Shown: positions 1-5,201 of the stretch, one piece after another | Layout: every line of letters begins with the position of its first letter | Position numbering within the stretch: the first letter of the stretch is position 1 | Assembly: GCA_023423795.1 (NCBI GenBank) | Contig: JAFAEX010000096.1 | Location: 1 to 6,650, forward strand | Direction: 5' to 3' | DNA: 6,650 nucleotides | DNA from: Chloroflexota bacterium | Lineage (GTDB): Bacteria; Chloroflexota; Chloroflexia; Thermomicrobiales; UBA6265 | Notes under the pieces: model-generated | What the model was told of the DNA's origin: nothing | Database searches by the model: none | The model's input: only the letters and a program-made list of their open reading frames with translations | Position numbers and translations under genes: made by a program

Positions 1-168
1 CTGCAGCGCCGCCTCCCCGCCGGCCCGGTAGCGGGCCCACCACCGGCGCCCCCACGCCGCGCCGAAGCCCAGCCGCCGCCCGGCCGCGCTCGGGCTCGTC
101 GCCCCCGCCTCCGCCCACCGCGCCAGCGCCAGCCGGTCGCCTACACTGCTCCTGCGTCGGGGTGCCAC
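1..168 (-). CDS. IS481-like transposase, N-terminal fragment (56 codons, continues past the window)
   Basis: The frame opens with GTG at 168 on the minus strand and stays open to position 1 without a stop. A GGAGG Shine-Dalgarno sequence lies just upstream (about 173-177). The 56 visible residues look like a helix-turn-helix DNA-binding domain. A basic start (PRRR) is followed by RLALARWAEAG, an AAGRRLGF recognition-helix-like segment, and WWARYRAGGEAALQ at residues 43-56. The W..RYR.GGEA.LQ ending is typical of the N-terminal domain of IS481 and related DDE transposases, where it binds the terminal inverted repeats. The DDE catalytic core is outside the window, so function and intactness cannot be judged. 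The family assignment rests on this short motif and on the TGT-type IS end upstream. Confidence 0.6.
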   Translation of the reverse strand, partial: MAPRRRSSVGDRLALARWAEAGATSPSAAGRRLGFGAAWGRRWWARYRAGGEAALQ

Positions 169-204
169 GGCCGCCTCCTTCCGGTTCCGCCAAGAACCCG
201 GACA
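1..204 (-). mobile_element. End of an insertion sequence (probably IS481 family), truncated by the window edge
   Basis: Read on the minus strand, the element starts at 204 with TGTCCGGGTTCTTGG. A purine-rich ribosome-binding site and the transposase start follow within about 36 bases, which is the usual layout of an IS terminus. IS481-family ends characteristically begin with TGT, and the encoded N-terminus fits that family. The other end lies beyond position 1, so the matching inverted repeat and the target-site duplication cannot be checked. The exact boundary at 204 is inferred from the TGT and from the tight spacing to the gene. IS3 or another helix-turn-helix transposase family remains possible. 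Confidence 0.6.
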
Positions 205-395
205 GGCTACCGCGGCCCCCGGCCGCCCGCTCCGCCGCCGTGGCACCGCGCCGCTCCTACCCTACGGCACCTTACAGCCGGGCCCTCCCCTACGAACGCG
301 CGGCGTCATCGGCGGGCGAACCGGCAGCAAACAGCTGGTTACCGTATGAGTGACGCGGGATTCCGTCCGTTGGCAGCAACGCAGGAGCGCCAACC

Positions 396-710
396 ATGAG
401 CAACGCCAGTGATTCCCCCACCGGCGACGACCGCTGCCCCGCCTGTGGCGGCGTCCTGCGATCCACGCAAACCGATCTCGACTTCGTGGCCGGCGAGGTC
501 ACGGTGAGGGTCGAGGGAGCGCCCGCCAGGACGTGCGGTGCGTGCGGCGAGACCTTCGCCGATGGCCCGCTCGGCGTGCGCATCGGCGACGAGGTGGCGG
601 ACGTGCTCGCCTGTCTGCGCCCTGATCCCGCCGATCCCGCCGACCGCGTCACCGCGCCACGCACGGTCATCCTCACGGCGACGGGCCAAGCCGCGAAGAA
701 CGCCGCCTGA
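396..710 (+). CDS. YgiT-type zinc-finger protein (MqsA N-terminal domain-like)
   Basis: A 104-residue protein starting at ATG 396, supported by AGGAG at 383-387 with 8-base spacing. Two CxxC knuckles, CPACGG (Cys14, Cys17) and CGACGE (Cys47, Cys50), are separated by a beta-rich stretch (TDLDFVAGEVTVRVEGAPA). This is the layout of YgiT-type zinc-binding domains, known from the N-terminus of the antitoxin MqsA/YgiT. Here the zinc domain is followed by only about 50 residues, with a Pro/Asp-rich linker and no recognisable HTH DNA-binding domain. It is therefore one of the stand-alone YgiT-type proteins that often sit beside a DUF4258 or other small toxin. No such partner is visible: 191 bases without a convincing gene lie between it and the IS end, and the downstream gene is on the opposite strand. 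The domain call is firm. An antitoxin role is only an inference from family habits. Confidence 0.85.
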   Translation: MSNASDSPTGDDRCPACGGVLRSTQTDLDFVAGEVTVRVEGAPARTCGACGETFADGPLGVRIGDEVADVLACLRPDPADPADRVTAPRTVILTATGQAAKNAA

Positions 711-727
711 CCCGTCCGCCGCGCTTC

Positions 728-751
728 TCCTCGACTCCTCGCCTTCTCGAC
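728..751 (-). repeat. Octamer words (gtcgaga/gtcgagg) after the SDR gene
   Basis: On the minus strand the short gap between the SDR stop codon and the end of the zinc-finger gene contains gtcgagaa (744-751) and gtcgagga (728-735), joined by ggcgagga. The same words occur in the opposite orientation at 1562-1593 before the SDR gene, so the gene is bracketed by inverted copies. It could be a simple low-complexity gap filler or part of a stem in the transcript. No terminator with a U-tract is visible. Confidence 0.6.
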
Positions 752-755
752 TCGT

Positions 756-1529
756 TTACGGCAGCGCCGTCACCATGCCGCCGTCGATGTGCGCGTTCAG
801 GCCGGAGACGTAGCTGGCCGCCGGCGAGAGCAGGAACGCGCCGAAGCGGCCCAGTTCCATCGGCTCGCCGTAGCGCCCGAGCGGGATCGCCTTCGCCGTT
901 TGCGCCTTCTGCTCGTCTGGGGTGACGCCAAGCAGGTCGGCCCGCGCCTTGTCCAGCGAGCGCACCCGGTCCGTATCGAAGCGGCCCGGGGCGATGGCGT
1001 TCACCCGCGTCCGCGGCGCGAGGTCGCGCGCCAGCGACTTCACCAGCGCGGCGACGCCGGGGCGCAGCACGTTGGACGAATCGAGGTTCGGGATGCCCTG
1101 CCGCACCGAGGTCGAGGTCACGAACAGGATCGCCGAGCCGTCCGAGAGTTTCGGCGAAAGCGTCCGGATCAGCCGGATCGGGCCGCCCAGCAGCAACTGG
1201 TAGGACTGCAGCCACTGCTCGTCGGTCAGGTCCAGCGCCTTGCCGCCCGGAGGGCCGCCGGCGTTGACGACCAGCCCGTCCAGCGCGCCGCCGAAATGCT
1301 CGTCCACGGCCGCCGCAATCGTGTCCGCCGCGTTGGGGTCGGCCACGTCGGCCGGCGCGGGGATGGCGTTGCCGCCGAGCTCCTGCGCCACCGCTGCCAG
1401 CGCGTCGCCGTCGCGCGAGACCAGCAGCACCCGCGCGCCTTCCTGCACCAGCGCGGTGGCGATGGCGCGGCCCAGCCCCTTGCTGGCGCCGCCGACGACG
1501 TAGGTCCGGTTCGCGAGTCCGAGATCCAT
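756..1529 (-). CDS. Short-chain dehydrogenase/reductase, atypical BKR-like subgroup
   Basis: A 257-residue Rossmann-fold protein, normal length for a classical SDR. The start is ATG 1529, with GGAGG at 1534-1538. Seen in sequence: a cofactor loop GGASKGLG (residues 13-20, in place of the usual TGxxxGxG), an acidic Asp61 after the third strand (PADV), NAGG at 89-92, and VNAIAPG at 176-182. The C-terminal YVSGLNAHIDGGM is also typical. The active site is not canonical. Ser139 is present, but 13 residues on, where the Tyr of YxxxK is expected, there is Ser152, and the Lys position is Arg156 (motif SNVLR). This matches a recognised SDR subgroup resembling beta-ketoacyl-ACP reductases but lacking a perfect tetrad. 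Arg41 and the SRD segment after strand 2 could favour NADP(H), but this is weak. It is the last gene of the minus-strand cluster, suggesting sugar or sugar-acid metabolism. The substrate is unknown. Confidence 0.9.
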   Translation of the reverse strand: MDLGLANRTYVVGGASKGLGRAIATALVQEGARVLLVSRDGDALAAVAQELGGNAIPAPADVADPNAADTIAAAVDEHFGGALDGLVVNAGGPPGGKALDLTDEQWLQSYQLLLGGPIRLIRTLSPKLSDGSAILFVTSTSVRQGIPNLDSSNVLRPGVAALVKSLARDLAPRTRVNAIAPGRFDTDRVRSLDKARADLLGVTPDEQKAQTAKAIPLGRYGEPMELGRFGAFLLSPAASYVSGLNAHIDGGMVTALP

Positions 1530-1540
1530 GGTGCCTCCGT

Positions 1541-1593
1541 GACGTGGGACGTGGGACGTGAGTCGAGGAGTCGAGAAGTCGAGAAGTCGAGAA
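1541..1593 (+). repeat. Tandem heptamer (gacgtgg x3) then octamer (gtcgagaa x4) array
   Basis: Immediately upstream of the SDR ribosome-binding site are three 7-bp units (gacgtgg at 1541-1547 and 1548-1554, gacgtga at 1555-1561). They abut four 8-bp units (gtcgagga 1562-1569, then gtcgagaa at 1570-1577, 1578-1585 and 1586-1593). The array occupies the part of the 144-base mutarotase-SDR gap nearest the SDR. Related words occur after the SDR gene (728-751) and possibly in the codons for the mutarotase tail (1678-1720). The role is unknown. Such short tandem repeats can vary in copy number by slippage and could change leader length before the SDR start. Confidence 0.85.
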
Positions 1594-1673
1594 GGAGTGT
1601 CGTCGTCGGGCCGGTGCCGAGCGGCTGGTTGGACCCCATCGGCGTACCGCCCGTCATGCCGCTGCCCCTGCCG

Positions 1674-2786
1674 CTACTGTTCGACGCCGCGGCTCCGGGC
1701 CTGCTCGACTCGTTGCTCGAATGCGTGGATCTGGTCGTTGCCGACGAGGGCGCCGAGTTCGAGGTCGTAGGTCCGGGATTCGCCGGGTTCGATGACGATG
1801 AGGTTGCCGGCGGCCTTGTCGGCCATGCGGCCGGCGGTGGAGTTGGTGCTTGGCTCGATGCCGACGACGTAGGTTCCCTTGCCGAGCATCCGCCAGATGA
1901 AGTGGTTCGGCAGTTGCTGCCGGTTGTAGACCTCGTAGGCCCCGATGCCGCGCGCCCGGTTGACGATGGCCACCGGCACGCTGCCGTCGGCTTCGGCCGC
2001 CACGTCGTGCTCCGTCACCTGTTCGGTGTAGCCGGCGGTCGGGCCGTGGAAGCGGGTGTAGCCGGAGATGTCGTGGTCGCCGCGGGCGCGCGGGTTGAAG
2101 AACGGGCCGACCAGTTCCGCGCCGTCGTCCAGCACCGGGAAGCCGACGTTGATGTGGTAGAGGTACATGTGCGGCGTCGGCGCGTTGCCGATGTTCTCGA
2201 CCTCGTCGCGGATGCGCAGCCGGGTCTCCCCCACCTTCGCCTCGATGCTGCGGCGCAGCAGGAACTGCTCGCCGAATACCCGCGCCTGCGTGATTTCGCC
2301 GGTCGCCCAGAGGGTGCATTCGTCGCCGTCCCAGCGCTCGCCGTAGCCGGTGAGGCGGGCCGGGGTGTAGGAAATCCGACCGTGCAGGCCGAATTCCTGG
2401 GTCTTGAACGGCGGGTAACCGAAGTGTTCGACCGAGTCCTCTGCCATGAACAGCGCGTGCTCCGCGCCGCAGGTGGTCAGCAGCCCGCCGCCGAAGCCGC
2501 GCAGCCAGCCCAACCCCTCCGGCTCGTAGATCCACGGCCCGGGAAAGCCGGCGTTGGACTGCCAGCCCAGCGCCATCCCGTCCTGCTCGCAGCGGCCGAC
2601 GTCCATCGCGCGATCGACGTGGATGTCGAAGGCGAACCCGGCCCCGGTGCGGAACTCCAGCACCCGCGTGCCGCGCTCCAGCCCGTCGGCGAACTCGACC
2701 AGCCGCACGCCCGCCGCCTGCGGCAAGCGCCCGACGCGCTCCAGCAATTCGGCCTTCGAATACGTTTGCCCGAACAGGTCCGGCAT
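1674..2786 (-). CDS. DUF4432 family, aldose 1-epimerase (galactose mutarotase)-like protein
   Basis: A 370-residue protein. The start is ATG 2786, with GGAGGA at 2794-2799 and 7-base spacing. It has DUF4432 features: DRAMDVG at 58-64, a GGGLLTTCG segment at 99-107, LHGR at 134-137, PHMYLYHINVGFP at 205-217 and GIEPSTN at 309-315. In the galactose-mutarotase fold a central His acts as acid and a C-terminal Glu as base. His206/His211 and Glu311 are the natural candidates here, by family analogy. Such enzymes interconvert sugar anomers, or act on the anomeric or neighbouring carbon of a carbohydrate derivative. The DUF4432 branch is poorly characterised and its substrate cannot be read from sequence. 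No signal peptide is seen, so it is probably cytosolic. It lies 92 bases after the aldolase-like gene and 144 before the SDR on the same strand. The last dozen residues (VEQARSRGVEQ) are coded by words resembling the intergenic octamers and may be a repeat-derived tail. Confidence 0.88.
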   Translation of the reverse strand: MPDLFGQTYSKAELLERVGRLPQAAGVRLVEFADGLERGTRVLEFRTGAGFAFDIHVDRAMDVGRCEQDGMALGWQSNAGFPGPWIYEPEGLGWLRGFGGGLLTTCGAEHALFMAEDSVEHFGYPPFKTQEFGLHGRISYTPARLTGYGERWDGDECTLWATGEITQARVFGEQFLLRRSIEAKVGETRLRIRDEVENIGNAPTPHMYLYHINVGFPVLDDGAELVGPFFNPRARGDHDISGYTRFHGPTAGYTEQVTEHDVAAEADGSVPVAIVNRARGIGAYEVYNRQQLPNHFIWRMLGKGTYVVGIEPSTNSTAGRMADKAAGNLIVIEPGESRTYDLELGALVGNDQIHAFEQRVEQARSRGVEQ

Positions 2787-2799
2787 CCTCGATTCCTCC

Positions 2800-2879
2800 A
2801 GTCGGCAAGTCGGCGGGTCAGCAAGCGCACAGGCGCGCTACTCGATCATTCTCGCCACTCGCCGCTCGCCACTCGGCAC
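2800..2879 (+). repeat. Short tandem repeats filling the DapA-like/DUF4432 gap
   Basis: Two small arrays flank a spacer. Three degenerate octamers, agtcggca, agtcggcg and ggtcagca, run 2800-2823. Four heptamers, tcgccac, tcgccgc, tcgccac and tcggcac, run 2852-2879, and the last one runs into the stop codon of the DapA-like gene. Together with the arrays at 728-751 and 1541-1593, this means both gaps inside the minus-strand cluster and the gap after it carry 7-8 bp tandem words of differing sequence. No terminator or promoter consensus is recognisable here. Confidence 0.7.
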
Positions 2880-3778
2880 TACGAGGAGACGAGCGCATTC
2901 GCCTCGGCCAGCAACCGGTCGAGGGCGGCCAGCGAGAAGGCGTCCGGGGTCGGCGCGGGCTGGCGCACCGTCGCGTGGGCGATCGCGCCGCGCCGGCGCA
3001 GGATCTCCTTGCGTAGCGCCACGCCCGCGCCCGGCTGGGCCTCGAAGACCATCAGCGGCAGGAACGCCTCGAAGACGTTGCGGGCGGTTTCCCGGTCGCC
3101 GGCGCGGTGGGCGGCCACGATCTCGGCCAGCACCTCCGGCAGCGCGAAGCCGGTCATCGTCCCGTCCGAGCCGGCGTCGAGTTCGTGCAGCAGCGAAACG
3201 CCGCCCAGCCCGCCGAGGACCTGGTAGGCCTTGGTCGCCGCCAGCAGGGCCGCCGTCTTCGCCCCGGTCGGCGGGTCCTCCAGTTTGACCACCGAACCGC
3301 GCGGCAGCACGTCGGCCAGTTCGGCGATGAACGACGTCGGCAACTTCACCCCGCTGGAGGTCGGGTGGTCCTGCAGGACGAAGATCGCGTCGGCCCCGGT
3401 CGATTCGGCGACGCGGCGGAAATGCTCGCGCAGGATCGGACCGGCCGACGTGCCCGGCGGCGGCGAGACCATCACCGCGTCGGCCCCGAGGTCGATCGCC
3501 CGGCGGATGCGCTGCTTCGTCACCGTGGTCGAGGCGTGGGTGACGCCGACGGTGATCTGCAACCGCCCGTTGGCGGCCTCGACGAACCCGGCAATGGCGC
3601 GGTCCCGCTCGTCGTCGGAGAGTTTGTCAACTTCGCCGAGCACGCCGAGCACGAGCATGCCCTCGCAGCCGCGGGCGGCGCAGTACTGGACCAGCGTCGC
3701 CAGGCTGGCCTCGTCGAGCGATTGGTCGGGCAGGAACGGGGTCGCGGCGACGTTGTGGACCCCCGGTCTGAGCGGCAT
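2879..3778 (-). CDS. DapA/NanA-family (dihydrodipicolinate synthase-like) class I aldolase-fold protein
   Basis: A 299-residue TIM-barrel protein of typical DapA length. The start is ATG 3778, with AAGGAG at 3789-3794. Alignable landmarks are the N-terminal VAATPF, GVLGEVDKLSDDER (45-58, the GTTGE region), DAVMVSPPP (100-108), VLQDHPTSSG (134-143, the YNVPxRTG region) and VVKLEDPPTG (163-172). Lys165 is the expected Schiff-base lysine, so pyruvate or 2-oxo-acid chemistry is likely. The name DapA would be wrong. Against E. coli DapA, the Thr44-Thr45 pair is Val46-Leu47, Tyr107 is lost in the PPPG segment, Tyr133 is Gln136 and Arg138 is Ser141. The proton relay and the dicarboxylate-binding Arg are thus missing. 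Family members outside lysine synthesis act as 2-keto-3-deoxy sugar-acid aldolases or dehydratases. With the mutarotase-like and SDR genes downstream, that is the best guess. It is the first gene of the cluster. Confidence 0.88.
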   Translation of the reverse strand: MPLRPGVHNVAATPFLPDQSLDEASLATLVQYCAARGCEGMLVLGVLGEVDKLSDDERDRAIAGFVEAANGRLQITVGVTHASTTVTKQRIRRAIDLGADAVMVSPPPGTSAGPILREHFRRVAESTGADAIFVLQDHPTSSGVKLPTSFIAELADVLPRGSVVKLEDPPTGAKTAALLAATKAYQVLGGLGGVSLLHELDAGSDGTMTGFALPEVLAEIVAAHRAGDRETARNVFEAFLPLMVFEAQPGAGVALRKEILRRRGAIAHATVRQPAPTPDAFSLAALDRLLAEANALVSS

Positions 3779-3838
3779 CGGGCGGGCTCTCCTTCGGCAC
3801 GGGCGCGCGGCGGCGGCCCGATCGCGGATCTGCCGGGC

Positions 3839-3866
3839 ATCATACGGGGCAGCGCCGCCCGCTGCC
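3839..3866 (-). promoter_or_regulatory. Possible promoter -10 and operator-like inverted repeat for the DapA-like cluster
   Basis: On the minus strand, TATGAT (3844 down to 3839) is a good -10-like hexamer 60 bases before the ATG. Directly upstream of it, spanning the place a -35 would occupy, is a perfect 7-bp inverted repeat, ggcagcg-ccgcc-cgctgcc (3848-3866). No TTGACA-like -35 is present. An inverted repeat over the -35 region would fit control by a regulator, but a GC-rich 7-bp palindrome can arise by chance. The regulator is not in the window. Confidence 0.28.
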
Positions 3867-4004
3867 GCCCGGTCCGGGGCGGATGCCGTTCCCGAGGCGC
3901 CCGCGCGGTTCCGGCGCCAACGACCGTTGCGTTCCCCACGCGGATGCTCGGGACGTTCGTTCGAGAACGATGGACGTCGTGCTTGCGAACTGGCCGGCTA
4001 GGAC

Positions 4005-4202
4005 GCCCGGGAATGATGGCGTTTGCCTACTTGATCCGGGTACCGGCCCAGCGGCGGGCGCGATGATGGCGGTTGCCGAAATACGCCGGGCACCCCTGCC
4101 GTCAGTCCCGGAGGGACTTCGTTCCCATAGCCCGGGACTGGAAGTCCCGGGCGCGCATCGCCGGTGGCCGCGTTACCTTGGCAACCGCCATCATCCCCGG
4201 GC
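4005..4202. repeat. Palindromic repeat element of about 198 bp with 23-bp terminal inverted repeats (MITE/REP-like)
   Basis: The outer arms are 4005-4027 and the reverse complement of 4180-4202, matching at 21 of 23 positions; both start gcccggg and end ttgcc. A third copy of the core (gatgatggcggttgcc, 4062-4077) is a perfect 16-bp inverted match to 4180-4195. Inside the 4062-4195 palindrome lie two further hairpins. The element has no coding capacity and shows no obvious target duplication. Structurally it resembles a MITE or a composite REP element. Mobility is an inference that depends on finding other copies. Confidence 0.6.
4104..4152 (+). repeat. Pair of GGA-loop hairpins (REP-like)
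   Basis: Hairpin 1 is agtccc-gga-gggact (4104-4118, 6-bp stem). Hairpin 2 is gcccgggact-gga-agtcccgggc (4130-4152, perfect 10-bp stem). Both have the same trinucleotide loop and share the agtccc stem word, separated by 11 bases. Closely spaced GC-rich hairpins with related stems are typical of REP/BIME-type intergenic repeats mobilised by RAYT (IS200-like) transposases. No RAYT gene is present here. Hairpin 2 has no T-tract, so a terminator role is unlikely. Confidence 0.7.
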
Positions 4203-4271
4203 GGTGCGGTGGGCGACAACGCCGCGATGGCCATACCCTCACCATCGGACACGGGAAGTGCGGAGGGGCAC

Positions 4272-5201
4272 ATGGATGTTACGGCGGCAACAGCCGATAA
4301 CGTCGCGGGGCGGGTGCTGGTCGGCACCTCGGCCTGGAGTGACCACGAGGAGTTCTACCCGCCCGGGCTGCCGGCGGCCGACCGCCTCGCCTTCTACGCC
4401 GGCATCTTCCCGGTGGTCGAGGTCAACACGACCTACTACCGCGTGCCCAACCGGCGGATGGTCGAGGGCTGGGTGGAGCGCACGCCGCCCGGCTTCGTCT
4501 TCGACGTCAAGCCGCCGCGCGAACTGACCGCCACCCCGGAGCAACCGCGCGGCGAAGCGCCGGAGCCGGACGCCGACGTCGCCGCCGCCTTCGCCGAGGC
4601 GATCGCGCCGCTGGCCGAGGCCGGCAAACTGGGTGCGGTGACGTTCCAGTTTCCCCCGTCGTGGCGCAACACCGAGGAGCACCGCGACTACCTGCGGCTC
4701 CTGCCCGAACTGTTCCCCGATTACCCGCTGGCGGTCGAGTTCCGCCGCCGCGACTGGCTGGACGACGAGCACGCCGCCGGCACCCTCGACCTGCTGCGGG
4801 ACGCCGGTCTCGGCTACACGATGGCCGACGAGCCGCAGGTCGGCTCCGGCAGCGTGCCGCCGGTCTACGGCGTCACCAACCGGAACCTGGCCATCGTCCG
4901 CTTCCACGGGCGCAACGCCGCCAAGTGGTACGCCTTCGGCGGTACGAGCCGCGACCGCTTCGACTGGGACTACACACCGGCCGAACTGGAGGAATGGACG
5001 CCGCGCATCGAGCAGGCCCGCGCCGAGGCCGACGATGTGCACGTCTTCTTCAACACCAACAACGGCGGCCAGGGCCCGCGCAACGCCGCCCTGCTGCTGG
5101 ACCTGCTCGGGATGGCCTACCCGCGCTGGGACGACGACCGCGCCGACCGCTGGGCGCAGGGCTCGCTGGGACTGGACGCGGGCACGGATGCGCCGGCGTG
5201 A
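4272..5201 (+). CDS. DUF72 (YecE-like) TIM-barrel protein
   Basis: A 309-residue protein. The chosen start is ATG 4272, with GGAGG at 4262-4266. An in-frame ATG at 4164 would lack such a site and would run through the palindromic element, and the homologous region begins only at VLVGTSAW. DUF72 hallmarks in order: GTSAWSDHEEFYP (18-30), VEVNTTYYRVPN (49-60), FVFDVKPPRELT (75-86), VTFQFPPSW (123-131), AVEFRRRDWL (154-163), MADEPQ (184-189), RFHGRN (210-215) and VHVFFNTNNGGQGPRNA (256-272). Members have a TIM-barrel fold and are widespread and cytosolic. Their biochemical function is not established, although a nuclease or metal-dependent activity has been speculated. The gene overlaps the next one by four bases (GTGA), implying translational coupling and shared expression with the serine hydrolase. 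Confidence 0.92.
   Translation: MDVTAATADNVAGRVLVGTSAWSDHEEFYPPGLPAADRLAFYAGIFPVVEVNTTYYRVPNRRMVEGWVERTPPGFVFDVKPPRELTATPEQPRGEAPEPDADVAAAFAEAIAPLAEAGKLGAVTFQFPPSWRNTEEHRDYLRLLPELFPDYPLAVEFRRRDWLDDEHAAGTLDLLRDAGLGYTMADEPQVGSGSVPPVYGVTNRNLAIVRFHGRNAAKWYAFGGTSRDRFDWDYTPAELEEWTPRIEQARAEADDVHVFFNTNNGGQGPRNAALLLDLLGMAYPRWDDDRADRWAQGSLGLDAGTDAPA

Larger units (their letters stand above)
3779..4271 (+). other. Divergent intergenic region between the minus-strand cluster and the DUF72 pair
   Basis: No convincing gene was found in this 493-base stretch. The frames open across it lack ribosome-binding sites and resemble nothing recognisable. From left to right it holds the Shine-Dalgarno sequence of the DapA-like gene, a possible -10 with an inverted repeat (3839-3866), plain GC-rich sequence, the palindromic repeat element (4005-4202), and a leader of about 70 bases before the DUF72 start. 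A clear promoter for the DUF72 gene was not recognised. Confidence 0.7.

Noticed and set aside
789..3227. Long + strand open frame (812 codons) across the minus-strand cluster
   Set aside because: It is the antisense shadow of the SDR, DUF4432 and part of the DapA-like genes. High GC keeps it open, the translation is a low-complexity Arg/Val/Ala/Gln-rich string, and there is no ribosome-binding site or domain.
3107..4066. + strand open frame antisense to the DapA-like gene and running into the intergenic region
   Set aside because: The translation is Arg/Gly-rich without any family motif, while the opposite strand encodes a clear TIM-barrel protein with a good start.
4164..4271. 36-codon N-terminal extension of the DUF72 gene from ATG 4164
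   Set aside because: It would translate through the right arm of the palindromic element and has no Shine-Dalgarno sequence. GGAGG before ATG 4272 and the start of DUF72 similarity support the shorter protein.
4661..5197. Upstream extension of the serine hydrolase frame into the DUF72 gene
   Set aside because: The extra 179 residues are the out-of-frame shadow of DUF72. The hydrolase family region begins after the GTGA overlap.
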